Source: Anderseniella sp. Alg231-50 (GTDB taxonomy: Bacteria; Pseudomonadota; Alphaproteobacteria; Rhizobiales; Aestuariivirgaceae). From it: a DNA stretch of 64,000 nucleotides. The position numbers were made by a program, and so were the translations under genes. This document shows positions 29,546-39,356 of this stretch, in pieces; the first letter of the stretch is position 1, and every line of letters starts with the position of its first letter. The notes beneath the pieces were generated by a model that had not been told where the DNA came from, did not search any database, and saw only the letters and a program-made list of their open reading frames with translations. The stretch covers positions 372,001 through 436,000 of the forward strand of contig NZ_LT703003.1 in assembly GCF_900149695.1 (NCBI RefSeq). Direction: 5' to 3'.

Positions 29546-30493
29546 ATGACGAAACTCGCCCTGGTCATATCACGATGGGATCCGCAACCCTGGATCGACC
29601 GGTTTGCAGCACTGGCTCCGGAACTCGACGTCTGCAAATGGCCTGACGACGACACTGCGCCTGAAGACATTGAATATGCACTGGCGTGGCAACCGCCGGA
29701 GGGTGTTCTTGCCGGGTTTTCAAACCTGAAGACCATCTTTTCACTTGGTGCCGGTGTCGACCATATTCTGCGTGAACCGAAATTACCCGATGTGCCGCTG
29801 GTGCGGGTGGTCGATCCGGACCTGACCATGCGGATGAGCGAATATGTCTGCCTGCATGTGCTGATGCATCACCGCCAGCAAAGGCTCCTGGACGCAGACC
29901 AGGCGAAACTGGACTGGACGGAAAGACCGCAATGGTCAGCGGCTTCCATGTGTGTCGGCATAATGGGCCTCGGCGAGTTGGGCCGCGATGCGGCTGAGAA
30001 GCTGGTTCACCTCGGATTCCAGGTAAACGGCTGGAGCAATTCTGCAAAGCAGATCGACGGTGTCACTGCATATGCCGGCCAGGACGAACTGGATGCGTTT
30101 CTGGGCGTGAGCGATATCCTGGTGTGCCTGTTGCCGCATACGCCGGATACCCAAGGCATCCTCAATCGCGACCTGTTCCGGAAACTTAAATCTGACGGAC
30201 CACTGGGCGCACCGGTGCTGATCAATGCCGGACGCGGCAAGCTCCAGGTCGAGGACGACATACTGGCAAGCCTTGATGCCGGCGAACTGGGCGCTGCGAC
30301 ACTGGATGTGTTTGAAATCGAACCGCTGCCCACCGACAGCCGGTTATGGAGCCACCCCAAGGTAACACTCACCCCTCACAATGCCGCCGACAGCGATCCT
30401 GAAGCCTTGTGCAAATACATTCTGGGCCAGATCAAACGGCGTGAAGCAGGCGAGGATCTGCAGAACGTGGTGAGCCGCCAGGCCGGCTACTGA
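29546..30493 (+). CDS. ghrA: Glyoxylate/hydroxypyruvate reductase A
   Basis: 315-residue D-2-hydroxyacid dehydrogenase. NAD(P)-binding motif GIMGLGELGRDAAEKL, catalytic Arg in LINAGRG, acidic residue in DVFEIEPLP, and His in TPHNAAD. GhrA-type enzymes lack the classical cofactor domain start and begin as here. Two bases separate it from yejF, so it is cotranscribed with the peptide importer. That link is unusual and not explained by known biochemistry. The 3' end overlaps the convergent NlpC/P60 gene by 7 bp. Confidence 0.9.
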   Translation: MTKLALVISRWDPQPWIDRFAALAPELDVCKWPDDDTAPEDIEYALAWQPPEGVLAGFSNLKTIFSLGAGVDHILREPKLPDVPLVRVVDPDLTMRMSEYVCLHVLMHHRQQRLLDADQAKLDWTERPQWSAASMCVGIMGLGELGRDAAEKLVHLGFQVNGWSNSAKQIDGVTAYAGQDELDAFLGVSDILVCLLPHTPDTQGILNRDLFRKLKSDGPLGAPVLINAGRGKLQVEDDILASLDAGELGAATLDVFEIEPLPTDSRLWSHPKVTLTPHNAADSDPEALCKYILGQIKRREAGEDLQNVVSRQAGY

Positions 30494-31371
30494 GCCGCCT
30501 CACTGGCACCTTCGGCCTTGTACATCTCCGGCACCCGGGAAACACCGGTGACCTGACCGTACAGATTGGCAATGCGCTTGATTGCGCCGCTTAGCGGTTC
30601 GACCACAACCTGCATGTGATGGCCATTTGAATGGATCAGATTGGTTGCGTCCAGCATCAGCCCGATGTGGCCGTTCCAGAACACCATGTCATTACGCGCA
30701 AGCCTGAGGTCGCGATCCCGCTTCAGCGGTTTTCCAAACCCGTTCTGGATCATGTCGGAATCGCGCGGGCAGTCAAAGCCGCACGCCTGCCACGCCAGTT
30801 GCACAAGACCGGAACAATCCAGGCCAGCGGCACTTTTGCCACCCCACAGGTACGGCGCATTGACGAAGGCTTCGGCTATGGTTGCCGGATCATCCCAGTT
30901 CTTGCCTGACGGCATCAGATGCTTGAGCCAGACGAAGCGATGATCCCGCAAACGCGCAAAATCCCCCTCGATCTTGATCGCAGACACAAGCGAGTTCATG
31001 TAGACGTGCTGTACGGGGTTCGACTTGATATCCGGCTTGACGTACAGCAGTGTCGAAGGCACCGCGATACGATGAGTGGTTTCCATCACCTGGTTGGTCA
31101 GGCAGCGTGCCGGCAGGTAGCCCACATAGCTGTCAATGACCAGTTGCACAAAGGCCCAGCCGTCCTGGACCTGGAATACATTGACCTGCTCTCCCAGCAG
31201 GGCCTCGGTTACCGTCGTTGCATCCATGCGCGGTTCTGCATGAACCGAGGCAATGGAAACCGAAATCTGGCGCAGTTCGGGTTTTACGAAGCGCAGTGCT
31301 TCGACCTTGCCGCGCAATGCGATGTCGGCAATATCCTCGCGATAGGCATGAAGACGTGGATCAAGGGTCAT
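30487..31371 (-). CDS. NlpC/P60 (C40) peptidase with SH3b domains, YkfC-like
   Basis: 294 residues without signal peptide, so probably cytoplasmic. Two N-terminal bacterial SH3-like domains (about 40-95 and 100-155) precede an NlpC/P60 catalytic domain with GLDCSGLV (Cys about 186), GHIGLML (His about 235) and a polar third residue near 247. This layout matches YkfC-type gamma-D-glutamyl-L-diamino acid endopeptidases, which cut murein peptides. Start overlaps the marR stop as ATGA, so they form one transcript. It stands between the Yej operon and an M17 aminopeptidase, which supports a role in peptide salvage. Confidence 0.85.
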   Translation of the reverse strand: MTLDPRLHAYREDIADIALRGKVEALRFVKPELRQISVSIASVHAEPRMDATTVTEALLGEQVNVFQVQDGWAFVQLVIDSYVGYLPARCLTNQVMETTHRIAVPSTLLYVKPDIKSNPVQHVYMNSLVSAIKIEGDFARLRDHRFVWLKHLMPSGKNWDDPATIAEAFVNAPYLWGGKSAAGLDCSGLVQLAWQACGFDCPRDSDMIQNGFGKPLKRDRDLRLARNDMVFWNGHIGLMLDATNLIHSNGHHMQVVVEPLSGAIKRIANLYGQVTGVSRVPEMYKAEGASEAAQ

Positions 31372-31724
31372 AGATCTGTTCTCAACTCTTGTGCGCGCAC
31401 TGAAATAGTATCGGCAAGGCGTTCAACAAACAACGCTCCTTCTACGGTCCGCTGGATGAGCACATTGCGCCTGTCCTTGTCATCCCGGCGCCGGCTGACA
31501 AGCCCCAGTTTACCCATTGTGTCCAGAGCCCGGGTGATGACCGGTTTTGACACCCCGAGACGCGCCGCCAGATCACGAACCGTATGTGGCGGCGCCTCCA
31601 GATAGACGGTCAACAATATAGTGACCTGGCGGGCAGACAAATCCGGTTCATCATCACGAACCAGCGCCAGGTGCACATTGTGCCACAAGCCCAGAACTTC
31701 AGCCGTTGTCAGTTGAATACTCAT
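31368..31724 (-). CDS. MarR-family transcriptional regulator
   Basis: 118-residue winged-helix protein. The recognition helix region HTVRDLAARLGVSKPVITRAL and the wing SRRRDDKDRRNVLIQ are typical of MarR. Start is ATG 31724; GTG at 31736 is an alternative. It is cotranscribed with the NlpC/P60 peptidase gene through an ATGA overlap, so it may regulate that peptidase or the convergent Yej operon. The ligand is unknown. Confidence 0.85.
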   Translation of the reverse strand: MSIQLTTAEVLGLWHNVHLALVRDDEPDLSARQVTILLTVYLEAPPHTVRDLAARLGVSKPVITRALDTMGKLGLVSRRRDDKDRRNVLIQRTVEGALFVERLADTISVRAQELRTDL

Positions 31725-31904
31725 CCGGTTCTTCACCCGCTCTTTTCAAGAGCGACTGCCACTCACTTGCACACATCACAACTTACCAGAACAACCAGGT
31801 CCGATCCGTTACATGACAGAGCATCCATCAAAAATCGTTACGGACCCGTTTCATTTAAACGTGATTCCAGACGCAGCACAAGAATTATCTGAGCCGGAAA
31901 CGCC

Positions 31905-33311
31905 CTACTCTCCAGGATAACGCTCACTCAGCAGGGAAAACAGGGCACGTGCTGCCTGCGGTTCGCCGCCCGCGGGCCTTCCAGGCCGTGCGGCAGGCAC
32001 CCAGCCATATATGTCGAGATGAACATAGCAGCGCGCTTTCTCCACAAACCTCTTGAGAAACAGCGCGGCTGTTATGGACCCGGCAAAGCCGCCGGTACCG
32101 GCATTGTTGATATCGGCAATCTTGCTTGAAAACATGTCGTTGTAGCGATGCCAGAACGGCAAACGCCAGACGGGATCACTGCTCGTCATGGAATGGCGCG
32201 CAAGCTGGGCAGCCAGTTCATCATCATCGGTGTAAAACGGCGGCAGGTCCGGACCAAGCGCCACACGCGCGGCGCCGGTAAGGGTTGCCATGTCTATCAG
32301 CAGTTCCGGGCGTTCGGCATCTGCCAGATCGAGAGCGTCGGCCAGCACAAGACGGCCTTCCGCGTCGGTGTTGCCAATCTCCACGCTCAACCCCTTTCGG
32401 CTGGCCAGGACATCGCCCGGCCGGAAAGCGTTACCTGCCACGGCGTTTTCAACCGCCGGGATCAACACGCGCAGCCGGACATTCAGCTGTGCCGCCATGA
32501 TCATGGATGCAAGCGACAGCACGGCTGCAGCGCCCCCCATATCCTTTTTCATCAAGACCATGCCGGCGGCCGATTTCAGGTCCAGCCCGCCGGTGTCGAA
32601 ACACACGCCTTTGCCGACCAGGGTGACCTTGGGCGCCCGCTGCGGCCCCCAGCGCAAATCCAGAAGACGTGGCGCATCATCCGAGGCGCGTCCGACCGCA
32701 TGGATCAAGGGAAACTTCTTCTGCAGCACTGATCCCTTGGTGACGGTCACTTCCGCCTTGAACTGCCGGGCGGCATCGCGCACTGCTGCTTCCAGCTGGG
32801 ACGGGCCCATGTCCTCCGCCGGCGTGTTGATCAGATCGCGCCCCAGCATAACCGCGTCGGCGCGGGCCAGCAGGCCGGGCCGGTCCACACCGTCAGGGCA
32901 CACCAGCCGGGCACCCTGGCCGGATTTGGCCGTCTTCTTGCTGCTCAGATAGCGAGTGAATTTGTAGCTGTGCAGTATCCAACCCAGCGCAACCAGATCC
33001 GGGTTGGAAAATCCGGACGCCAGATCATAATCACCAGACGGCAGTGCGGACGACAACGTACCCGGTTCAAAAGGATCGGCATCGTCTTCGGTGCGGGCGC
33101 CATACAGCACCATCGCCAGGCTGCCGTCATTACCGGCAATGCACAAGTGGGTGTTGGGCTTGGCCTTGAAGCCATTGGCCTCGATCCAGGCTTTCTGGAC
33201 AGCCGACAGGGACTTGACCAGTGCGGGCAGCATATCGGGCGTCAACGCATGCACAGGTACGGCTTTGCCGGCTTTTGACGCGCTCAGAAGAATTGATTTT
33301 GCAGGTATCAT
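31905..33311 (-). CDS. Leucyl aminopeptidase family protein (M17)
   Basis: 468 residues. Di-metal aminopeptidase of the M17 family: signature NTDAEGRLVLADALDLA, metal ligands in VGKGVCFDTGGLDLKS and LVLADAL, and Lys in LMKKDMGGAAAVL. It acts in the cytoplasm on N-terminal residues of peptides and may complete the breakdown of imported peptides. ATG at 33311 with AAGGTG upstream is chosen over the longer frame to 33419. Divergent from tadD; the 194 bp between them carry a CtrA-like site. Confidence 0.93.
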   Translation of the reverse strand: MIPAKSILLSASKAGKAVPVHALTPDMLPALVKSLSAVQKAWIEANGFKAKPNTHLCIAGNDGSLAMVLYGARTEDDADPFEPGTLSSALPSGDYDLASGFSNPDLVALGWILHSYKFTRYLSSKKTAKSGQGARLVCPDGVDRPGLLARADAVMLGRDLINTPAEDMGPSQLEAAVRDAARQFKAEVTVTKGSVLQKKFPLIHAVGRASDDAPRLLDLRWGPQRAPKVTLVGKGVCFDTGGLDLKSAAGMVLMKKDMGGAAAVLSLASMIMAAQLNVRLRVLIPAVENAVAGNAFRPGDVLASRKGLSVEIGNTDAEGRLVLADALDLADAERPELLIDMATLTGAARVALGPDLPPFYTDDDELAAQLARHSMTSSDPVWRLPFWHRYNDMFSSKIADINNAGTGGFAGSITAALFLKRFVEKARCYVHLDIYGWVPAARPGRPAGGEPQAARALFSLLSERYPGE

Positions 33312-33421
33312 GGCTGGTTGCACCTTGCTGGGTGGAGCCGGCAAACACTGAATGCAATTTGCCTGGAGGTTTCGACTGTGTGCCACAAAATGGCGGTCGC
33401 GCAACAGACCGTCAATCATGG

Positions 33422-33436
33422 TTAACAGTTTATTGA
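33422..33436 (+). promoter_or_regulatory. CtrA-like site upstream of tadD
   Basis: TTAA-N7-TTGA, one mismatch from TTAA-N7-TTAA. The spacer differs by one base from that of the perfect site upstream of tadE (CAGTTTA versus CAGTTTC). It lies about 70 bp before the tadD ATG. Confidence 0.5.
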
Positions 33437-33505
33437 GAGTTCGCGCTCCAAGATCGGCTTTGAGATTAACGGCCAGTCGGTGATTCCATCGATAGGGGTG
33501 AACAT

Positions 33506-34300
33506 ATGCGGCGGCAACGACCTACAATGACAATGCGTCAACAACTGACAGCTGCGGCCTGCACGGCAGCGCTGCTACTCACCGGGTGTGCCGGCGACAA
33601 CAAACTCTCGTCCGAAGCGGCAGATCCCGTTGTCACCGGTTCCGCAGCGCCGCAACCTTCCATCCGGGCGACGGCGGAAGCTGCAAATGCGTGGAGAGAG
33701 AAACCGCACAGCGTTCGACGGGCTGTCACCTATGCGCGGCTGCTGGATGCCAGTGGCAACAAGACCGCGGTGATCAAGGTCCTGGAAACAACACTGACGC
33801 ACAATCCCGATGACGCAAAACTGGTCGCCTATCTGGGCAAGGAGCTGGTTTTGTCCGGCCGCCCGAAAGCCGGCATCAAACAATTGAACAAGGCCATTGG
33901 CGCCGGTGAAAACAACTGGAAAGTGTATTCGGCGCTTGGATCGGCCTACGATCAGACCGGCAAACACAGCCAGGCCCGTGCCGCCTATCAAAGCGCACTG
34001 GCCCAGCAGCCGAAAAAGGTTTCGATCCACAACAATATCGGCATGTCCTATATTCTCGAGGGCAACCTCAGACAGGCTGAAACTTCACTGCGGGCCGCAC
34101 AGAGGCTGCCGGAAGGTGAATTCAACCAGACGCTGCGCCAGAATCTGGCACTGTCGGTCGGACTGCAGGGCAGGTTCAAGGAAGCAAGCGAAATTGCAAG
34201 CCGTGACCTGCCGCCTGAGCAGGTGGAACAGAACCTGGCGTTTCTCAAACGCATGCTGAACCAGAGAAACACCTGGCAGCAGATGAAAGCCGCCAGCTGA
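33506..34300 (+). CDS. tadD: TadD-like TPR lipoprotein
   Basis: 264 residues. Lipoprotein signal with lipobox LLTGC at about residues 24-28, followed by tetratricopeptide repeats (about 75-230). TadD is an outer-membrane-associated lipoprotein needed for secretin assembly in the Tad pilus. It is convergent with tadC, the last gene of the main tad operon, and shares a bidirectional terminator with it. A CtrA-like site lies upstream. Confidence 0.8.
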   Translation: MRRQRPTMTMRQQLTAAACTAALLLTGCAGDNKLSSEAADPVVTGSAAPQPSIRATAEAANAWREKPHSVRRAVTYARLLDASGNKTAVIKVLETTLTHNPDDAKLVAYLGKELVLSGRPKAGIKQLNKAIGAGENNWKVYSALGSAYDQTGKHSQARAAYQSALAQQPKKVSIHNNIGMSYILEGNLRQAETSLRAAQRLPEGEFNQTLRQNLALSVGLQGRFKEASEIASRDLPPEQVEQNLAFLKRMLNQRNTWQQMKAAS

Positions 34301-34351
34301 TCCTTGACCTGACCGTATGCTTCGCGGCCCATCTCTTGCAGAGCCCAAATG

Positions 34352-34386
34352 AAAAGGCCGGACCTCATTGAGGATCCGGCCTTTTT
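34352..34386. terminator. Bidirectional terminator between tadD and tadC
   Basis: AAAGGCCGGA-CCTC pairs with GAGG-A-TCCGGCCTTT around ATT, with a T run on the plus strand and four T on the minus strand. Confidence 0.92.
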
Positions 34387-34413
34387 GGTAGCGGTCGTTC
34401 GTGTAGTGCGGTG

Positions 34414-35385
34414 TCAGGACCCGAAAGCGAGGATGCCGGCGGGACCAAGCAGCACGATAAAGATAACCGGCAGGAAGAAGCCGACCATTGGTACCGTCAG
34501 TTTCGGCGGCAGTGCAGCGGCTTTCTTTTCAGCCATGGCCATGCGGTCATCGCGGTTTTCCTGCGCAAGCACGCGCAGTGCAACGCCGATCGGCGTACCA
34601 TAACGTTCCGACTGCACAAGACTGGTCACAACCGATTTCACGGTTGCCATGCCGGTACGTTGCGCCAGGTTTTCAAAAGCCTTGCTGCGGTCGCCGATGA
34701 ATGAAAGCTCTGCGATCGTCAGCGTCAGTTCTTCAGCAAGCGGCACCGACTGCGACCCGATTTCCTGCGATACGCGAGCCAGAGCAGCCTCGACGGACAT
34801 GCCTGACTCTACGCAAATCAGCAACAGATCAAGTGCATCGGACCACGCCCGCTGAATCGACTGCTGGCGGCGCTTGATGATATTGGTAAGGAACAGGTTC
34901 GGCAGGTAGAAGCCGGCAACGGCACCAATCAGCGCGGTGGTTATGCGCATGGAGCCGGTGACCTGATCGGCAAACACGGTGGAAGAATACACAAACACGA
35001 TGACACCGGCGACAATCGGCGTGATTGCCCTGGCAGCGAGATACGTCACCAGATGCTTTTCCGAGCGAAGTCCGGCTTGCCGCAATCGGATTCGAGAGGT
35101 TTCCGCCTCCAGAACATTCTTGAGGTTCAGTGCGTCCACAATCTGGGCGGCAACACCCTTCGGAGCATTGTCCCTGAGGCGCTTGTTATCCTTGTCCTGC
35201 AGATTCTGGCGATTTTGAGTGCGCAACTTGTCACGCTCGACCGCCAGGGTCTTCATGCGGGCCTCGGCCTTGTCGCCCTGGAGCAACGGTGCCGTCAATG
35301 TCACAACGGTTGCAAACGCTGTTATTGCGACGAGGATCGTAATCAGATTACGCGGTTCCAGCAGGGAATAAATAAACTCGATCAT
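34414..35385 (-). CDS. tadC: Tad pilus inner-membrane protein TadC
   Basis: 323 residues. A type II secretion F domain (about 180-300) and several membrane helices: one near the N-terminus, two in the middle and one at the C-terminus. The cytoplasmic motif LLLICVESGMSVEAALARVS is typical of the TadC group. Together with TadB it forms the platform of the Flp pilus. It lies 22 bp after tadB and is the last gene of the operon. Confidence 0.93.
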   Translation of the reverse strand: MIEFIYSLLEPRNLITILVAITAFATVVTLTAPLLQGDKAEARMKTLAVERDKLRTQNRQNLQDKDNKRLRDNAPKGVAAQIVDALNLKNVLEAETSRIRLRQAGLRSEKHLVTYLAARAITPIVAGVIVFVYSSTVFADQVTGSMRITTALIGAVAGFYLPNLFLTNIIKRRQQSIQRAWSDALDLLLICVESGMSVEAALARVSQEIGSQSVPLAEELTLTIAELSFIGDRSKAFENLAQRTGMATVKSVVTSLVQSERYGTPIGVALRVLAQENRDDRMAMAEKKAAALPPKLTVPMVGFFLPVIFIVLLGPAGILAFGS

Positions 35386-35407
35386 GATGGTCTAGTTTCC
35401 AGTTTGA

Positions 35408-36406
35408 TCAGAAATCGAAGTTGATCATTTTACGCATGACCAGCACGCCACAGCTCATCCACAGTCCCGAGCCCAACAGCATCACGTTGCCGATTTTGGT
35501 TTCAAACAGCGGATTCAGATAAGTCGGGTTGAGCACCATCATGGCTCCGGCAATCACGAACGGAAGCGCGCCAATGATAGCGGCAGATGCTTTAGCCTCC
35601 TGGGACACGGAAGTAATTTTCTGCTTCATCTTCTTGCGGTCACGCAACACACGCGACAGATTGCCAAGAGCTTCAGCAAGGTTACCGCCGGTTTTGGCCT
35701 GAATGGCCATCACAATGGCCAGGAAGTTCACTTCTGCCAGCGGCATGCGCTCATACATGCGCTCCAGGCCCTGTTCGATGGTAATCCCGAGACGCTGGCC
35801 TTCAACCACGTCGGAAAATTCCGGGCCCACGGGAGCAGGCGTTTCCTTTGCAATCACCTTGAGTGCATCAGACACCGGAAGTCCGGCCTTGATACCGCGC
35901 ACCATCACGTCAATTGCATCGGCAAATTCCCGCAGAAAGGTCTCGCGACGGCGTTTTGCCAGATAGTTCAGGAACCAGCGTGGCAGGCCAAACGCTCCGA
36001 CTATGGCGGCGACGGCCGAAACATAAATCGGAACCCCGACGACAAACGAACCAATGAAGAAAACCACTCCGACAATGATCGACGTGATAACGAACGCGTT
36101 CATCGAGATATCGAGCCCCGCCTGGCCAATCATCTGACGCACAGTCAGTTTCTTGCGGCGCTTCTTTTCCGCTTCTTCAAATTGTTTCAGGGTATCCTGA
36201 ATCTGGCGACGCCGCGCGGCGGATTTGTCCTTGCCGCCGGTCTTGGCTTTGGCACTGACCTCTCCCGACGTGACCCGACGGGCACGCCTGTTGACGTCTG
36301 CCTGACCCGAGAAGTATGGAAACAGCAGACCGATTGCCAGGCCGCCCACACTCAAGGCCGCGAATACCACAAACGCGACTTTCGTCAATTCCGGACTAAA
36401 TTCCAT
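35408..36406 (-). CDS. tadB: Tad pilus inner-membrane protein TadB
   Basis: 332 residues. A type II secretion F domain with FADAIDVMVRGIKAGLPVSD and the second half FLAIVMAIQAKTGGNLAEAL, N-terminal helices, and a C-terminal membrane segment. Partner of TadC. A gap of about 130 bp separates it from cpaF upstream, so it may have an extra promoter, although none is obvious. Confidence 0.93.
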   Translation of the reverse strand: MEFSPELTKVAFVVFAALSVGGLAIGLLFPYFSGQADVNRRARRVTSGEVSAKAKTGGKDKSAARRRQIQDTLKQFEEAEKKRRKKLTVRQMIGQAGLDISMNAFVITSIIVGVVFFIGSFVVGVPIYVSAVAAIVGAFGLPRWFLNYLAKRRRETFLREFADAIDVMVRGIKAGLPVSDALKVIAKETPAPVGPEFSDVVEGQRLGITIEQGLERMYERMPLAEVNFLAIVMAIQAKTGGNLAEALGNLSRVLRDRKKMKQKITSVSQEAKASAAIIGALPFVIAGAMMVLNPTYLNPLFETKIGNVMLLGSGLWMSCGVLVMRKMINFDF

Positions 36407-36538
36407 TTCCTGTCTTGCCTCTTAGATCAGTGTGACTTTTGATTGAAGCAATCAAAATTCATAAAACTGATCGTTTCCAACTTGCTTGAACGATTTCATG
36501 GGTTCAGTTGAACTCATGTCGCTCCAGTGTCGCGACGG

Positions 36539-38068
36539 TCAGCCGCTATATTCTTCATCGGCCACTTCAGCGTTTTCCAGCGCTGTTGCCAGCCGAGCTT
36601 CCTCACCATAATAGCGCGCACGATCCCAGAAGTTCGGACGCGCAATACCGGTCGAACGGTGCCGGCCAACGATCTTGCCATTGGCGTCTTCACCGACAAT
36701 TTCGTAAACAAACAGATCCTGCGTAATGATCACGTCGCCTTCCATACCGACAACTTCGGTCACATGGGTAATGCGGCGCGAGCCGTCACGCAGACGGGCA
36801 GCCTGAACAATCACGTCAATGGAACCGGTAATCATTTCCTTGATGGTCTTGGACGGCAGCGAAAACCCGCCCATGGTGATCATAGATTCCAGACGCGACA
36901 GGGCTTCACGCGGCGAGTTGGCGTGCAGCGTGCCCATAGAGCCGTCATGGCCGGTGTTCATTGCCTGCAAAAGGTCAAAAGCCTCAGGTCCGCGAACCTC
37001 ACCCACGATGATGCGTTCAGGACGCATACGCAGACAGTTCTTGACCAGATCGCGCATGGTGATCTCGCCTTCACCCTCAAGGTTCGGAGGGCGGGTTTCA
37101 AGACGCACGACATGCGGCTGCTGAAGCTGCAGCTCGGCCGCATCCTCACAGGTGATGACACGTTCTTCATGATCCACGTAACCCGTCAGACAGTTCAACA
37201 GGGTTGTCTTGCCCGAACCGGTACCGCCCGATACCAGCACGTTGCAGCGGACCCGGCCAATGATCTGCAGTATTTCAGCTCCGTCAGGCGTAATGGACTG
37301 GAATTTCACCAGGTCATCCAGGCGCAGACGGTCTTTCTTAAACTTACGAATGGTCAGCGCGGCACCGTCGATTGCGAGCGGAGGAGCGATCACGTTGACA
37401 CGTGAGCCATCCATCAGACGCGCATCACAGATCGGGCTGGCTTCGTCGACGCGGCGGCCGACCTGACTAACGATACGCTGGCAGATATTCAGCAACTGGG
37501 CGTTGTCACGAAACCTGATGCCGGCATCCAGCATCTTGCCGTCAACTTCGATGAAGCACAGGTCCGCACCGTTGACCATGATGTCGGCAATGTCATCGCG
37601 CGCAAGCAGGGGCTCAAGCGGCCCGTAACCAAGCACGTCGTTGCAAATGTCTTCGAGCAGTTCTTCCTGCTCGGCAATCGACATTGCAACGTCTTTGAGA
37701 GAAATGATTTCATTGACGATATCGCGAATTTCGTCACGCGCTGCATCTCGTTCCAGCTGTCCAAGTTGGGTCAGATCGATGGCATCGATCAACGCGTTGA
37801 AAATAGTGGTTTTTATATCGTAGTAGTTATCCGAGCGCCCGGACTTGCTCTCACGTGCCGGCTTCGGTGGTGCAGCCTTTGCAGGTGCCGCCACCTCCGG
37901 ACCAGCCTCAGTCGGCTGAGCGGCGCTTGCGCCGCCCAGGTCCAGTCCGGGAATAACTTGTGCGCTGGCAGCTGCCGGTGCCGGCGCGGCCTGCTGCGAT
38001 TCACCCTCAGGCGCAGCGGGCTGTGCCGGCGGCTGTGCTGTTGAATCTTCTCCCCGTTTACCGAACAT
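36539..38068 (-). CDS. cpaF: Tad pilus assembly ATPase CpaF/TadA
   Basis: 509 residues. The first 85 residues are a low-complexity Ala/Pro/Gln linker; then the type II/IV secretion ATPase domain with Walker [17 protein letters not shown], the His box [18 protein letters not shown] and Walker [10 protein letters not shown]. Powers pilus polymerisation. The start overlaps the last base of cpaE. Confidence 0.96.
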   Translation of the reverse strand: MFGKRGEDSTAQPPAQPAAPEGESQQAAPAPAAASAQVIPGLDLGGASAAQPTEAGPEVAAPAKAAPPKPARESKSGRSDNYYDIKTTIFNALIDAIDLTQLGQLERDAARDEIRDIVNEIISLKDVAMSIAEQEELLEDICNDVLGYGPLEPLLARDDIADIMVNGADLCFIEVDGKMLDAGIRFRDNAQLLNICQRIVSQVGRRVDEASPICDARLMDGSRVNVIAPPLAIDGAALTIRKFKKDRLRLDDLVKFQSITPDGAEILQIIGRVRCNVLVSGGTGSGKTTLLNCLTGYVDHEERVITCEDAAELQLQQPHVVRLETRPPNLEGEGEITMRDLVKNCLRMRPERIIVGEVRGPEAFDLLQAMNTGHDGSMGTLHANSPREALSRLESMITMGGFSLPSKTIKEMITGSIDVIVQAARLRDGSRRITHVTEVVGMEGDVIITQDLFVYEIVGEDANGKIVGRHRSTGIARPNFWDRARYYGEEARLATALENAEVADEEYSG

Positions 38069-39330
38069 TACTTCTTCCTCAGCATTGGCAGCAGTTTGGC
38101 AAGCGCAGAGCCGCCCTTGTTCTTCATCGAAGCTTCCGGATCTTTGCCTATCAGCAACTGCTCCAGCATGGAGATTTGTTCGGCGGCCTTGGATTTCGGA
38201 CCAACTTCTCCAACCATCTGACCATTACTGGCCGCAGTACCGAACACATGCGCATCAAACGGAATGACCGCGGTCGGCTCAACGCCAATTGCCTTTGAAA
38301 ACTCTGCCACCGGAATTTCGGGGCGTTTTTGCACACCGACCTGGTTGAGAATAATCAACGGCGCCTTGTCGTTGGGACGCGCAGCGGTCAGGAAGTCAAA
38401 AATGTTCTTGGTATTGCGCAAGGAGGCAAGGTCGGGAGTGGATGTTATTATGACATCATCAGCACCGATAAGAAGTTGCTTCGACCAGACGGTCCACAAG
38501 TTGGGGATATCAAGTATAATCAGCGGAGCGCTGGAGCGGACCGCATCGATGATCGGCTCGAGAGTATCATCTTCGATACCAAGCGACTTTTCCACTTGCG
38601 CCGGTGCTGACAGAAGGTTCAGCCGCTCGCCGCATTTGGTCAGCAGGCGCTCAAGCATGGTCTGGTCAATGCGATCAGAAGACGCAATCGCCTCCGCGAT
38701 ACCGTGAGCAGGGTCCTGATTGAAATTCAAACCGGCCGTACCAAAAGCCAGATCAAGATCGGTAACAATCGTGTCGACCTTGTCTTCACCTGAGGCCAAT
38801 GCCGCTACATTGTGGGCGATGGTACTGGACCCAACTCCGCCTTTCGCGCCGATGAACGCGACAATGCGCCCAATCGGATCAGCGCCGGGTTCATTGAACA
38901 GCGAACTGATGGCGTCAATCACCTGCAGCTGATGGACCGGTGCCACAAGATATTCGCTCAGGCCCTGACGGATCAGCTCGCGGTACAGGATGACATCGTT
39001 TACGTGGCCGATCAGAACAACCTTTGTAGACGGGTCGCAAACCTGGGCGAGCTGACTCAGCTCTGACAGGACCTGATCGCGATGGCCTTCGGTTTCCAGA
39101 ACGAGAACTTCAGGTGTTGTTGCCTGACTGTATGCCTGGGCAGCCGACATGATGCCGCCATTGCGCACATCAACATGCGCCCTTGCCATACGGCGATCGA
39201 CAACAACCTGCTGCATCGCTGCTTGTGTCGCCTGTGTTGAACAAAACACGGTGATATTGATGCGAGGCACTACAGCAACAACCGGCGTTGCGGTATCGGC
39301 CGCTAAAGCTTGTGGTTCAGTTTGGTTCAT
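38068..39330 (-). CDS. cpaE: Pilus assembly protein CpaE/TadZ
   Basis: 420 residues. An N-terminal receiver-like domain (about 25-145) is followed by a MinD/ParA-type ATPase domain with deviant Walker A GAKGGVGSSTIAHNVA. CpaE/TadZ places the Tad machine at the cell pole. ATG at 39330 is preferred over GTG at 39339. It overlaps cpaF by one base. Confidence 0.93.
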   Translation of the reverse strand: MNQTEPQALAADTATPVVAVVPRINITVFCSTQATQAAMQQVVVDRRMARAHVDVRNGGIMSAAQAYSQATTPEVLVLETEGHRDQVLSELSQLAQVCDPSTKVVLIGHVNDVILYRELIRQGLSEYLVAPVHQLQVIDAISSLFNEPGADPIGRIVAFIGAKGGVGSSTIAHNVAALASGEDKVDTIVTDLDLAFGTAGLNFNQDPAHGIAEAIASSDRIDQTMLERLLTKCGERLNLLSAPAQVEKSLGIEDDTLEPIIDAVRSSAPLIILDIPNLWTVWSKQLLIGADDVIITSTPDLASLRNTKNIFDFLTAARPNDKAPLIILNQVGVQKRPEIPVAEFSKAIGVEPTAVIPFDAHVFGTAASNGQMVGEVGPKSKAAEQISMLEQLLIGKDPEASMKNKGGSALAKLLPMLRKK

Positions 39331-39356
39331 GGTTTCCACTCTTGTCTGTTCAACTG

